Positions 1-10,812 are shown, counted from the first letter of the stretch. The stretch: DNA of 64,000 nt from Locusta migratoria (GCA_026315105.1 CM048744.1:661419676-661483675), one strand, 5' to 3'. Numbers and translations: made by a program. Notes: generated by a model from the sequence alone, not told the origin.

Positions 1-419
1 GAACTGATTTCTGCCCATACCCCTCGTCCGCATGAGGAGGGTTGTTCGAGTGCCTCGTTCTCTCCAATGAGAGAACGACGATTGTCCAGCTGAACACAAA
101 ATCTTGACTCATCTGTGAACAGAACCCGACGCCAATTCTGTTGTTCCTCCACCCAGTTGCTGCTGGCTAAACAGTGTCGTGATTTTAATGGGGCGTACGC
201 CATAGGCAGCCGTGCGTAGAAGCCACATTTCCGAAGGCGATTTCGGACTGTTTGTGCTGATGTTACCCATGGAAGATCTTGGCCTTGCTTTCTTTTAACG
301 GTTCCAGTTGTCTGAAATTGCTTCCAGGTTCTAGAAGTTACCCTCTGTGTCCGTCCCGCTTGCAACATGCCTATGGCTCTCCATGCCATAGGTTCGGGTA
401 AGTCACGCTGTTGTTGCAT
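1..419 (-). pseudogene. Tc1-like transposase fragment, cut by window edge
   Basis: The minus strand is open from a Met at 419 to the left edge, about 139 codons. It reads AQTVRNRL, then WRRVLFTDESRF with the first catalytic Asp at about 113-111, as in Tc1/mariner DDE transposases that cut and paste at TA sites. An in-frame stop lies upstream of the Met. The region between AGRTQR and TSRTWKQF looks too short for the family's paired helix-turn-helix, so an internal deletion is likely. The catalytic C-terminal part lies outside the window. I did not find a terminal inverted repeat to its right. Family assignment is firm; subfamily is not. Confidence 0.8.
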
Positions 420-1089
420 TGCAGTACCTGCTACTACACTATCTGAACCCAACTGCTTGTTTAATTAGTCTGGTAAATACAAGTCGACACCAACCCGCTC
501 TGCAGCAGCTTTCTGTTATTACCACTATCTCGGTTGCCGTAATGATGTCATTTTCACTCCTTAGAACCGACAAAAAAGGCGTCAAACCATTTTAGTTCAA
601 TCGGCCGGAGACAGTACTTCAGAACCTAGATATCTCAAGTGATCCGCTAATTGGCATGACCAGTATAGTTTATGTATATATAAACAAACGCAGCCTGGAT
701 GTATCTGCACGCACTATCGAGACACGTTTAAAGAGCGCGCGCGAGTACAGCCTTGTGGAACATCATGTGACGTCGCTGGGTACTGGGTAGCTAGAGTGGG
801 GACTTGCTTGCTCGGTCATGAGCTGGTATTTCCAGCGGTCTATAAAGATATATTCTGTCTATAAACTGATGACCGAGCAGGCGGGTCCCCACTCAGTCGC
901 TGGTATAGCAGCTTGCTGTAGATGCGCGTTAAGTTGCCTTGTGGTGTCGGCGACTATCACATCTAAATTCGGATATGTCCCAAAGAACAGACACAACGAA
1001 CACTTGTAGCTAATATGAATTACAATCAAAGATGTCAGAGTCGTTTTAGCTGCATTTTGTAGACGTTGAATGAAATCCAGTGCAGAGTT
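420..1089. other. No gene recognised
   Basis: This stretch probably starts with the 5' flank of the Tc1-like copy. It has a short CG/GC alternating patch near 736-745. A 63-codon ORF at 818-1009 shows no family motif. Nothing else is supportable here. Confidence 0.4.
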
Positions 1090-1232
1090 TGAGAAATTGT
1101 GCCGATGCGGGGATAAAAACCGGGTCTTCTACTTAGTAGGCAAATGCTCTATCCACTAAGCCACTTGGACACGGTGGTTATCGCATCAGAAGGAACTACC
1201 CCGCACGATCTCGACCAGACACAAATTCTCGA
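1090..1232 (-). mobile_element. Type T (tRNA-Thr-like) SINE fragment
   Basis: On the minus strand the sequence runs through GGTAGTTCCTTCTGATG, then GTGGCTTAGTGGATAGAGC (A-box region), then CTACTAAGTAG (anticodon-loop region, AGT) and CCCGGGTTTTTATCC (degenerate B box). A sister copy lies on the plus strand at 4826-4906, and others near 12.5-12.9 kb and 25.0 kb. Anticodon stem and B box are decayed, so this is a repeat rather than a working tRNA. Confidence 0.6.
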
Positions 1233-1248
1233 CTTACATTCTATACTA

Positions 1249-1440
1249 GCCGCGGTGGAGTGGCCGATCATTCAAAGACGTGTTGCTGCGGAAGGTGTCG
1301 CTGCTTGCCGTCGGAGGTTCGTATCCTCCCTCAGGCATGGGTGTATTTGTTGTCCTTAGCATAAGTTAAAGTAGTTCGTAATCCTGGGGACTGATAACCA
1401 GAGTAGTTAAGTCCCATAGATTTACAAACATTTGAACATC
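1249..1440 (+). mobile_element. tRNA-headed SINE with 8-bp TSD
   Basis: The head GCCGCGGTGGAGTGGCCG and a B-box-like GGAGGTTCGTATCC are followed by the common tail ending ACAAACATTTGAACAT. CTATACTA flanks both sides (1241-1248 and 1441-1448). The head is diverged and mixes type B and C features. Confidence 0.8.
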
Positions 1441-1604
1441 CTATACTATTTCTGTAGTATCGTTTGCCGATTATTCTCGTTTTAGTTGGGACCATGTGTA
1501 TGTAATTCGTCTGGTTGAGTAAACACAAGTCACCACCAACCGCGATTAAGCGAGTATAATGGGCAAAGTACATTCCGAAAGTAGTGTAGTATGTAAGTCG
1601 AGTA

Positions 1605-1629
1605 GGGTAGACTGGGTACGGTTGTGACA
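1605..1629 (+). repeat. Left TIR of the pogo-like element
   Basis: This 25-bp terminus is the exact reverse complement of 4793-4817 and is preceded by TA at 1603-1604. The inner half (GGGTACGGTTGTGACA) recurs as subterminal motifs, which suggests it contains the transposase-binding site. Confidence 0.9.
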
Positions 1630-1777
1630 ATTTTCATTTGATTCCCTATATTGTTGTTACTATGCGAGTTAGATGGAGTAAAAATGTTTTTTTACAGTAG
1701 TGTTCATTTGTCTAAATGAAAATATTAAAATTTTGTCGCTAGTTACAATGGTTATCTCATAGGAGCAAATTAAAAAA

Positions 1778-1836
1778 AGTCACAACCGACCACACCCCAG
1801 GGGCAGTTGTGACAATGCCTGGGGTCGGTAGTGACA
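1778..1836. repeat. Left subterminal motifs of the pogo-like element
   Basis: GTCACAACCG, CAGTTGTGAC and GGTAGTGACAC occur in both orientations around an imperfect palindrome (CCCCAGGGG and CCTGGGG). They match the inner part of the TIR. They are probably accessory transposase-binding sites; that role is inferred. Confidence 0.55.
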
Positions 1837-1988
1837 CGTTAAATATTGCATCAAAATAATATAAAATCAGTTTGATTGCAACTAATATCTAACATAATCT
1901 TCTTTTGTAAAAATTTAACTTTTATGCAACAAAATAAATATAATCTTGGAACACTTTAATAGCTTGTAATTAATAAGGAACTCGAGCA

Positions 1989-2190
1989 GGCCGCGGTAGA
2001 GTAACCGAGCGGTCTAAAGCGTTTCGCTGCGGAGCGCGCGGTTGCTCGCCGTGGAGGTTCGAGTCCTCCCTGGGGCATGGGTGTGTGTGTTTGTCCTTAG
2101 ATTAGTTTACCTAGGTTTAAGTAGTTTGTAAGCTACGGACTGATGACCACGCAGTTTGGTCCGATAGATTTACAAACATTTGAACATTTT
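1989..2190 (+). mobile_element. Type B SINE inserted in the pogo-like element
   Basis: The head CCGAGCGGTCTAAAGCG and B box GGTTCGAGTCC are followed by a short GTGTGTGTGT and the common tail. The TSD is GAACTCGAGCA (1978-1988) against GAACTCGAACA (2191-2201), 10 of 11 matching. It lies in the 3' non-coding part of the pogo-like element and so post-dates it. Confidence 0.85.
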
Positions 2191-2460
2191 GAACTCGAAC
2201 ATCTATAGCTGTTATTATAACAGTCATCATATTACAATCAGCAAAAGAATTTAACTAAAATATCAAACTATACAATATAACAAGTGTGTTAAAATACAAA
2301 ACAAATAGGCATTATAAAAACCAGTGAAACAAAAATCTTAAAATGTCTTATTCAAGGAAAATCTAAGCATTTGTATAAATATGATCGCAAGAAAACAAAG
2401 ACTAGTAGAAATATAAGATTAATTCTTAGTTCTAAAAGTGCAAAAGTACGACACTGAGAT

Positions 2461-4360
2461 CTAGTCTGACTCATCACAATTATGACCAATGTGATACCTA
2501 CTGCCACCTGCGCACTCCAAGTGGGACCAGAGTTCACATTTTCCTTGACATTTTATCCATTTTTCGCCAGGCCTGCTTTCTGAATACGGGCCTAAGCAAA
2601 CCAGACAGAAATAATCTTCGTCATCCGATGACGCTGGTGGTATCTTCATTTTGTTTGCTTTGTTTTTTCCTTTATTTATTCCTCTTGATTCAGTAAGATG
2701 TTTCTTTACCTGCTGAGCCTTCAATCGTTTTTCTTTTTCGTCATATTCTTGCCTGACTGCCTGTTTTTCAGGCGTGTCTGTATAAATGGTTGACTTTTTA
2801 GTTCTGGAACCTCTTGTGTTTCTTTGCGGTGCCTTAGGAAAAGGCCGAACAATTTCAGGCGAGAAAACAGGTGGAGTGGCTGAGAATGACGCAGTTAGCT
2901 CAATAGGCCTACTACTTGAACTTGGGATTGAAGATTCGCATAATAAAGAAGCTGAAAGTGGCTCCAATTCATCGTTGCGTTCAGGATTGTTCTCTCCAGA
3001 GTCAGGTCTTTCTGTTTCAGACGATGGTGAAAAGCCAAATTCTTGTGTTAAAAACTGTGGCATTTCATCCAGCATTGTTTATCCCAGTCTCAAGGTTCGG
3101 TGTGTGCATTTCAAGAGATGGCGTTGCACAAGTGTTCTTTTCTGTGTCACGGTTTTCTCTGTCCGTAACAAAGGAAGGTGCAAAGTCAGTTTCTTGAAAT
3201 ACATTACGCCTATAGGGGTGAATACCAGTTTTGCAAAAACCAGCCTGAATGTTTGATTGTGTGAAAGCCAGAGGCATAACAGTTTTGATAATACCTGGTA
3301 TATCGTCGATTGTCATTGTTTTTCCAGGGTGACTCCGCATCCAGCCACCACAAGCAGTATTTATAGCTTTCTTGAAGGGTCCGAACACAGATCTATCCAA
3401 AGGTTGAAGTTTGTGCGAACAGTGTGGAGGAAATGAAAGCAACGTGATTCCATTTTCTTTACAAATGTTTATCCAGCAATAGCAACACTTTATGCGTTTG
3501 AGAAGCATTAGAGAATTTCTTAAAATGTTGGAGAAATTCCAAGAACGATTCATTTTGCATCCATCCTGAAGGATTTGCAGTCCCAATTGATCCTACAGGC
3601 CCATCCCGTTAGGGATCGTGATAACGAACCCGTGGAAATATAAATAGAGGAGGCATAGTATTCCCCAAGGCATTTACTGCAAAAGCAACTGTGACTAATG
3701 TGCCTCGCTCAGCTGAAGTAAGAGCTCCCACTTGGCATGTCCCACGTCTTGCTACTACCTTGTAAGGTTTTTGGACAGTAGTGATGCCTGTTTCGTCAAC
3801 ACTGTATATATACTGTGGTTCATATTTCTGTCTGTCCATAACAGTTTGCAAATTGTCATAAAAAGCTTTAACATCTGTTTTATTAAAGCTCGTTGCTCGT
3901 AAAAGGCTAGTTGCTTGAGCTACGCGAACAGAGTGAAGGATTTCTATTCATGAATGAACGAAACCATTCCTCGCTAGCCATCTCATTCTCGAGCCAAGTA
4001 GCAGGTCGCTTCAGATTGTATTTAGTATTAAGTTCGAAAGCTAGCTTCCGCACCTCTTTCGGAGAAAGGCCAAAATATATTTCTGCTCATCGTGTTATAT
4101 AAAGTGCCAACTGCTGTTCCTGCTCCTCAGAGAGCACTTTATTATGTGCGACATATCCCATGCTGACGCTGTCTTCATTCTGGCCTGCAGTGACTCCATC
4201 GCGTTTACGAATGTATCGTAGCAAAGACATGCGATTAACTTCGTGCATTTCTGCGGCTCTGCGTATAGAACTCCCGTTTTTCACTTCTTTATAAGTGTCT
4301 TCATATTTTGTAATGCCTCACTGCCCTCTGTCAGTCTTCCTCAACCTCTTCTTGGGCATC
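2461..4360 (-). pseudogene. pogo-type transposase with C-terminal PHD-like finger, broken
   Basis: Read on the minus strand. An N-terminal Psq-type helix-turn-helix (KNGSSIRRAAEMHEVNRMSL, about 4284-4225) is followed by the DDE_1 region. The first Asp is in YSVDETG near 3797 and the conserved VVARRGT and TSAERGTLVTVAFA follow. A second Asp is in LLLLD near 3473, but the usual residues after it are lost and a stop follows. The third Asp is in LQPLDRS near 3397. The last block (3075-2461) is Ser/Pro- and Lys-rich and ends in a Cys/His cluster (CLVCLGPY, KCQGKCELWSHLEC) like the PHD-type fingers on some insect pogo relatives. At least three frameshifts or stops separate the blocks, so no full protein is possible. 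Confidence 0.85.
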
Positions 4361-4384
4361 AAGAAAAAAAATTAATATCTTCGT

Positions 4385-4475
4385 GTCACAACGGTACCCA
4401 GAAAATATGTCACAACTGTACGCTTAAAACATGTCACAACCGTACCCAGAAAATATGTCACAGCCGTACCCAACG
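4385..4475 (+). repeat. Four tandem 24-bp units with the TIR core motif
   Basis: Units start at 4385, 4409, 4433 and 4457, an exact 24-bp period. Each starts GTCACAAC or GTCACAGC followed by a GTACCCA-like stretch, the same core as the right TIR. They lie just upstream of the transposase start. Inference: an array of transposase-binding sites or an autoregulatory region. Confidence 0.8.
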
Positions 4476-4792
4476 CACGCCTCCACAAGAAAAACATCGC
4501 AATGGCAATACAAAATTTTCTAGGTCCAAAGTAATCACTGATATTAAACTACTAATGTTTAACGATTAATGAGAAGAAACTTTCATTACTTTATCAGCAC
4601 ACATATAGCAACAATCATTCAAAGAAATGGAATCAGGAAACTAACTTTTGACTGTTGAAAAGTAATGTAGACAGCTGCTAGCGTTATTGTCGCACGACGG
4701 CTGACGCTATACTTTGACACAAGTCCAGACAGGCACGCCGCTTTTGTGACCATTCTCCACGTAATTCTTTTTTGTTTGGCTAATATGGCGAC

Positions 4793-4817
4793 TGTCACAA
4801 CCGTACCCAGTCTACCC
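4793..4817 (-). repeat. Right TIR of the pogo-like element
   Basis: This is the exact reverse complement of 1605-1629, followed by TA at 4818-4819. On the plus strand it begins TGTCACAACCGTACCCAG, matching the tandem units at 4385-4475. Confidence 0.9.
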
Positions 4818-4825
4818 TATTTGTG

Positions 4826-4906
4826 TCTGAGAGCGTGCCGCGGTAGTTCCTTCTGATGAGATACCCACCGATCTAAGTGGCTTAGTGGACAGCGCATCTG
4901 CCTAGG
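4826..4906 (+). mobile_element. Type T (tRNA-Thr-like) SINE fragment
   Basis: GTAGTTCCTTCTGATGAGAT and AAGTGGCTTAGTGGACAGCG match the minus-strand copy at 1090-1232. The copy stops at CTGCCTAGGA, in the anticodon arm. The body downstream is unrelated, so it is 3' truncated. Confidence 0.6.
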
Positions 4907-5396
4907 AGGGTTTGGATGGGTTGGTTGTTTGGTTGGGATAGGGGGACTAAACTGCTAGCGTTATCAGTCTCTGGTGGAGAGGGGAAGGAGTGAGGATGGG
5001 AAAGGAGGGGAGGGGGAAAGGAAATGCAGTCCGGAAAGTAAAGAAGGAATACTGCATTTGCTCGGGGCCCCGTGCTCTCCACGCACGAACTCATGAAAGA
5101 ACCGTGAGCCCCCTGGAGGGGTCTGCCTAGGAAGTAGAACACACTTTTTCTATCCTCGTCTGGGCACAATTTCTCAACCGCTTCATTAGATTTCATTCAA
5201 TTTCCACAAAAACAGCTAAAATGTCTCTGATGTCTGTAACTAATATATCGTACACCAACCGCCTTACACTTTGCGAATGGTACCTCCGCGATTATATCAG
5301 CAATACGACGTTTACGAGGACATCTGGATTTACCTGTGGTCGCTTCTGTAAATTCTGCCGTTGATGTTTTAGTCTTTATATGTGTACTGTGTGTAA
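4907..5396. other. No gene recognised; purine-rich patch
   Basis: The plus strand at 4975-5035 is strongly G/A-rich. A 104-codon minus ORF (5196-4882) crosses it but shows only low-complexity composition and no family motif. Confidence 0.4.
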
Positions 5397-5406
5397 CTTA
5401 ATCAGT

Positions 5407-5595
5407 TCAAATGTATGTTAAGCTTATGGGACTTAACAATGGGATCATCAGTCCCTAAACTTACAAACTACTTATGAACTAACGAACTAGGACGGCACAA
5501 ATATCCATGCCCGAGGGGGGATTCGAACCCCCAGCCATAGTGGCCGTGCAGACCGAGACTGAAGCGCCTCAGTCCCCTCGGCCACCGCGGCCGGC
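5407..5595 (-). mobile_element. Type A SINE with perfect 10-bp TSD
   Basis: On the minus strand it starts GCCGGCCGCGGTGGCCGAGG and ends in the common tail. CTTAATCAGT flanks it at 5397-5406 and 5597-5606. The head and B box are well preserved, so this is a fairly recent insertion. Confidence 0.9.
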
Positions 5596-6035
5596 TCTTA
5601 ATCAGTAGTGAGCGTTGACATTTGTAGAAGTATACGATAATAGAAGCAAAATCGTGAGTATATATACAAGCTTTTTGGGAGCAATTTTCGAATGTGTAAC
5701 TTCGAATTGTTATTTACGTCACTGTAATACACAGTTCCAGTTGGTATGAACGTATTTGAAACGAAAACTTTTCGACTACATCCTCTCTTAACTGGGTTAT
5801 AATTTCCTTCGTGGCCCATGGTTGGGGAATGTAGTACTTACATTGTGGGACGCTGACACACATGCTGCTGTTATAAGACACCAACGTCACACTATGATGC
5901 AAGATGAGTAGGCCTATTCATTAGCCTCCTAGACCACCTGAAATCAGTTATCTTGATTGTTCTCTCAACAGTAAGTTGTAAAGGCGTTCAATTGATAAAG
6001 TCGAGCAACTGGTACAGCAGATTGCACTGTTTCGT

Positions 6036-6036
<1 letters not shown>

Positions 6037-6081
<45 letters not shown>

Positions 6082-6090
6082 AGAGAGAGA
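6037..6090. repeat. Poly-A run followed by (GA)n
   Basis: A run of 42 A residues (6037-6078) is followed by GAGAGAGAGAGA. It borders the CpG-bearing repeat at 6093-6200 and may be that repeat's tail read in reverse. Confidence 0.85.
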
Positions 6091-6092
6091 AA

Positions 6093-6200
6093 ATGGAAAT
6101 GAGCGTATGGCTTTCTTGGCCGGGAGAACCCTTGCGGGTTTGTTCGGCCGCCTTAGTGTAAGTCTTTTTATTTGACGCTACGGAGGCGGACACTGTTTTG
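6093..6200 (-). mobile_element. Short CpG-bearing dispersed repeat, LINE/SINE 3' end type
   Basis: The plus strand reads GAGCGTATGGC, TTGGCCGGGAG, TTCGGCCGCCTTAGTG, then AAGTCTTTTTATTTGACGC. A second, opposite-strand relative is at 26645-26715 (CGCCGAAGTGGCG, GACTCGCACCAGG). I remember this sequence as a widespread insect repeat but cannot name the family from sequence alone. Confidence 0.4.
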
Positions 6201-8650
6201 TCAATACTGAAGGGATGATCCAGGGTGTTTCAAAGAATTACTAACTCAGTGCAGAGATGAGTGCAGTTATGCATCCATATGCGAGGAGCAGACGTGGAAC
6301 ACACATGACCTAAATCTTAAGATGGAACTAGCTCGAGCAGTTCTGAGTTTCTTAAGAAGGAAGGGCTTGGGTGAAATTTGAACACATTTAATGAAGACTT
6401 GATCAAAAAGTGTTCGCCTCATATTTGTACTAACTTGGACAGTATTTGAAGATTAAGTCAGTGGCTGCTCGTAACCACTCATTAGCAATGAGCTCTGAAA
6501 CATTTCTGCTTCTCTTATAACACACTTCCACATGCATAATATTTTGCTTTTAAATTTGATCCAACATGTATAACTGGCAGTTTTTCTTTTCTTTTAGTAT
6601 TGTTAGCAATTTTGCATCTGCGTTGGTTATTCCAAAATGGAAACAGTTAAATAAACTAAGCTCTTAAGCGTGGCTGAGTTGACAGCGTGTCCGACGCCGA
6701 TACGAAGGATTAAGATGAAATCGCTACGTATTAATGGTGGGGACAAGTGGAGTGAAATATATTCAGTTGCGGAAACTTCGGGGAACGCAGTGCATTGTAT
6801 CTCGTGAGGCAAACTGAAGAACGAGCATGTGACAGGTGTGTCGCATGACCCTTTTGTGCGATGAAACGTGCTGAAACTTTTGTGGAGCCTCTTAAGGCAA
6901 TCACGGAAGGGTTTTTTTGCGTTCACATTCGTTGGCTTCACTAACTTACAAACAAATCGTCACACTCCATCCTAACCTACCATTGGGCTAAGCTAAAGAG
7001 CAGTCTGTCTCCGCAATCAGATTGTTTTGCTTTCGTTTTGTCCGGTTTTGCGAACTCGCAACCAAGCCGTTACATTCGAGCCTAACCAAGACACCGTCTG
7101 AAGATAGACCAGCCTGGAAGTAGTAAAGGCGAAATAAATGATCGTGAAACAGTGACTGGTCACTGTTTTATACATTTATATATACTAGAACAAATTTCTA
7201 GTAATACGTGTCATAACCACAGCGTGCTACACTAATTGACAGGAGAAAAAAGTCTTAGGTGTCTGTGCGTTAGCTGCGAAAAGTCGCTTCGCCCAACAAG
7301 GACTGCAGTCTCCGCTGAAATGGCTCTCAGCAGAAGCGTCACTCGGCACAAGTGTTTTGAGTCCCTCGAGGAGCAGCTTGAGGAGTAGCGGCTACAAGGG
7401 CGGGCAAGCCGACAGCGGCGTGCTGACCCCTTGTCCCTTTATACAGGAGGGGCTAGTAAAACTCATTGCAATAAAAATGCCTGATAAAACTGAGCACAGA
7501 GAGACAGCTCTTAGTGTGTAACCCAAAGAAATTTTAAGCAAAGGTAAGTAACGACACTTTCACTTACTTTTGCATCGCTTCTTCATAGAACATCATAATA
7601 TTGAATTAAAAGCAGAGTTTTGTGTATGTTCTACAACTTTTCGTCTTAATAAGTCATCCTCAGATTAAACTTGCAGAATACAAAAATAAATGTGTTTTAA
7701 TTCAGTGTGATGACGGAAGACAAGGTGAAAGTATCCTCGTTTGCCTTTAAGTTTGTTTGAGTTACATATTAACAGCTTGTCTGTACACAATAACAATTGG
7801 ATGCATGCTTTATGACATTTTATTGCAATTTGTCTATGCTACTGTCACCGCCAAAGATATTTACTATTCGTCCTGAAACACCCTTTGTACCGCAAACGCA
7901 TGACGCGGAGCTGGTGTGAAATAGTGGTTGGATACGTAAAGAAGCTTAGTGGTAACGTTTCTGCAATACTGCTGACGTTGCATTCTTTTCGCACCAGTAT
8001 CTGAGCCTACACTAGCGATAACGGCTATGAACGAGGGATATGTTTTTAAATGGAGAATCTTGTGCTGGCGCTGGATCTTTTTAACGAATATTAGGGGGAA
8101 GTAGAAACCATCTTTCTTCCCCGCCGTCTACAAATCGCGTGATTAGCTTAAATCGAATAGCGCGTTATTTTCCGCCACGTTGATCCTAAACGTAGCTCGT
8201 GTGTCATATGAACTATTGTATATTTTCGCGTGTTTCGCTTTGAATAGTTCCACACTGTTGCGCTTGCTACTGTACAGAGGAAAAACTTAAAGTTTCCTTC
8301 TGAATTTAGAATTGCAGCAAGAAGAAGACAGTGATATCTTGAAATATAATGATGAGAAGTAAACAAAAATATTGTCAAACTATGCTTATAATTTTTGTTG
8401 CTTAAAATTCGAGACCCTCAGTATGAAGCTGTGCTACAACTCAGCAATGTGTCAGGCACATGAGATATATTCTTCAATAAATCCCGATGCCCAGTACTTT
8501 ACTTAATTTCATTCAGTACAGTAAATGTGGCGGATGAGAAAAGAAATTAATTCCTTTGTCGAGAGAAATTATCCTACCAAATGATGCACAAAAATCTAAT
8601 TTCACCGAATAGTTCTCTTAAAGTAGTATGATAAGTATTTTGCCAGAATG
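6201..8650. other. 2.4 kb without a recognised feature
   Basis: ORFs here are short, overlap on both strands and show no motif (for example minus 6941-6627 and 8378-8148). A moderately GC-rich patch sits around 7260-7440. No long inverted repeat was seen by eye. It may be unclassified old repeat or unique intergenic DNA. Confidence 0.35.
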
Positions 8651-8654
8651 GAAA

Positions 8655-8716
8655 AAAGTTAGGGATTGATGACCAAAGTAGGTAAGTCCCTTAGTTTACA
8701 ATAATTTGAAACATTG
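8655..8716 (+). mobile_element. SINE tail fragment
   Basis: AGGGATTGATGACC, AGTAGGTAAGTCCCTTAG and ACAATAATTTGAAACATT match the common tail only. The head is absent. It is diverged and no TSD is evident. Confidence 0.55.
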
Positions 8717-9173
8717 AAAGTACTCCTATCACCGCACAACGAATGACGAATATGCCCTGGCCAAATAAAATAGATGTAAAAGAGTAGATCCAGTTTCTCG
8801 GCCACTGAAGTTTTAAAATGCTTGCTTTTACAGATAACTCACCAGCCTTTCGAGAGCTCACTCACTGCGCTGGGGAATCATGGTTAATTCGTATGGAAGC
8901 GTGAATATATGATCTTAATGTTTTCGAAGATAACAGACAAGTAGAGAAGCTAATGTTCCTGTTTTATTCTGGCCCAAACATGTTCACCTCTTGGTGTGAT
9001 AGGTAGCATATTTCATTCTACTTCCCAACGTTCATCATATTATAGTTGAGTAGCTCTAGTAGGCGACAGGGGTTGTGAATTAGTTAATTTTCAAAATGTA
9101 TCCACAAAAATTAAATAAATGACATTTTTACGATTATTATACTCTACTTAAAAGCTTTCTACAATTAACGTAT

Positions 9174-9317
9174 GCCGGCCGCGGTGGCCGAGGGGACTGA
9201 GGCGCTCCAGTCACGGTCTGCACGGCCACTGCGGTCGGGGGCTCGAATCCCCCCTCGGGCATGGATATTTGTGCCGTCCTTAGTATTAGTTAGTTCATAA
9301 GTAGTTTGTAAGTAAAA
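9174..9317 (+). mobile_element. Type A SINE ending early at AGT plus five A, with TSD
   Basis: The head is intact (GCCGGCCGCGGTGGCCGAGG, B box GGCTCGAATCC). The element stops after GTAGTTTGTAAGT followed by AAAAA, lacking the rest of the common tail. AATTAACGTAT flanks both ends (9163-9173, 9318-9328), so the short form is the inserted form and not a later deletion. Confidence 0.85.
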
Positions 9318-9448
9318 AATTAACGTATAAACAAAGTAATGATGGTCAACTGGCAAAATACGAGGGTAAGTCAATTATTATCTGCACTTTAGTTATATTT
9401 TTGTTTATGTTGGTAGTACTGTCGTTTTACGTCCATTGAGCGACCACG

Positions 9449-10448
9449 TGAAATTATTCTCTTAGACAGACGATTAACTATTGATGAAGTGGCTCATCGT
9501 CTTCAAATTAGTCACGGTTTTGCCTACGAAATTATTCATAGCAGACTTGGGTTTCGTAAAGTTTGTGCAAGGTGGGTCCCAAAACAAGTCACACAGTTGC
9601 ATAAGCAAACGCGCCTCGGCATCAACGCAAAAGAACATTGGGATCGCTATGGTAACGAAGGGGACAACTTCTTAGACAGAATCATTACTGGTGACGAAAC
9701 ATGGATCCATCATTACGAGCCTGAGAGTAAACGGCAGAGTATGGAATGGAAACATCCAAATTCGTCGTGCAAGAAAAAGTTCAAGACCCAACCGTCCGCA
9801 GGAAAACTGATGCTTACGGTTTTTTGGGATGCACGAGGTCCTGTACTGGAACATTATGGTGAAAGGGGCACAACAATAAACAGTGTACGTTACAGTGAGA
9901 TGTGTACTGACAGGCTAAAGCCTGCAATTCTAAGCAAACGCCGAGGATTGCTGTCAGAAGGTGTTGTGTTGTTGCACTACAATGCCCGTTCGCATACTGC
10001 TGTTCACACTGCTGAAACTCAAATTAGGAGTTCAAATGTTTGTAGATCTATCGGACCAAACTGCGTGGTCCTCAGTCCGTAGCTTACAATCTACTTAAAC
10101 CTAGGTAAACTAACCTACGGACAAGCACACACACCCATGCCCCAGGGAAGATTCGAGCCTCCACGGCGAGCAACCGCGCGCTCCGCAGCGAGGCGCTTTA
10201 GACCGCTCGGCTACTCCACCGCGGCAAATTCGAAGTACTGGATCATCCTCTATATAGTCCCGATCTTGCCCCTTCTGACTATCAAACAGGCATTAAGGGG
10301 CCGTCGATTTGACTCGGACGAAGCACTGTAGGAAGCGGTGCATTCCTGGCTCGCAGCTCAACCGAAAACCTTTTATGAGGGCATAAGGAAGCTTGTAGAG
10401 CGATGGACGAAGTGCATTGAAAAGCAAGGAGACTATGTCGAAAAATGA
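9449..10448 (+). pseudogene. mariner transposase, N-truncated, catalytic Asp lost, split by SINE
   Basis: Reading EIILLDRRLTIDEVAHRLQI, then ITGDETWIHHYEPESKRQS, the first catalytic Asp is kept. The second motif reads LLHYNARSH where mariners have LLHDNARPH, so the catalytic Asp has become Tyr (codon 9978-9980). A type B SINE interrupts the frame at 10031-10224. After it, HPLYSPDLAPSDY holds the third Asp, then a small deletion and frameshift precede RGRRFDSDEAL. A stop replaces the next codon before EAVHSW, and the C-terminus ends GDYVEK at 10445. It cannot encode an active enzyme. Confidence 0.9.
10031..10224 (-). mobile_element. Type B SINE inside the mariner transposase
   Basis: On the minus strand the type B head and the common tail are complete. 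The TSD is CAAATTAGGAG (10020-10030) against CAAATTCGAAG (10225-10235), 9 of 11 matching. The SINE is younger than the mariner copy. Confidence 0.85.
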
Positions 10449-10559
10449 TGTTGTTGCAAGTTTCGTATTTTATTACAATAAAATTTTATAACTACTTTAC
10501 GGATAATAATTGATTTACCCTCGTAATAGCAAATTGCTGCTCGGATTTGGCCCTGCTGT

Positions 10560-10812
<253 letters not shown>

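Larger units (their letters stand above)
1605..4817 (-). mobile_element. pogo-like DNA transposon with perfect 25-bp TIRs
   Basis: Terminal inverted repeats at 1605-1629 (GGGTAGACTGGG...) and 4793-4817 are identical over 25 bp. Each is bordered by TA (1603-1604, 4818-4819), the target duplication expected of pogo/Tc1/mariner elements. Inside on the minus strand is a broken pogo-type transposase (about 4360-2461). A type B SINE sits at 1989-2190. Extra copies of the GTCACAACCG motif lie below each terminus: about 1778-1836 on the left and four in tandem at 4385-4475 on the right. Total length is about 3.2 kb, or about 3.0 kb without the SINE. Identical termini with a decayed ORF suggest trans-mobilisation or moderate age. 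Confidence 0.88.
9361..10523 (+). mobile_element. mariner element with TIRs and TA duplication
   Basis: The left end CGAGGGTAAGTCAATTATTA is matched in reverse at 10523 with one mismatch in the first ~22 bases. TA borders both ends (9359-9360, 10524-10525). Inside is a mariner transposase lacking its N-terminal portion, plus a type B SINE at 10031-10224. Without the SINE it is about 970 bp, shorter than the ~1.3 kb usual for mariner, consistent with the missing N-terminal DNA-binding region. Confidence 0.9.

Noticed and set aside
818..1009. 63-codon plus ORF as a gene
   Set aside because: No motif, no conserved copy and no supporting context; length is expected by chance.
2786..3256. 156-codon plus ORF
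   Set aside because: It is the antisense shadow of the pogo transposase Ser/Pro-rich block.
4385..4475. CRISPR array
   Set aside because: 24-bp units have no unique spacers; they are TIR-core repeats of a eukaryotic transposon.
1090..4906. Type T SINE fragments on both sides of the pogo element as one split SINE
   Set aside because: They are in opposite orientation and contain overlapping parts of the SINE, so they are two copies.
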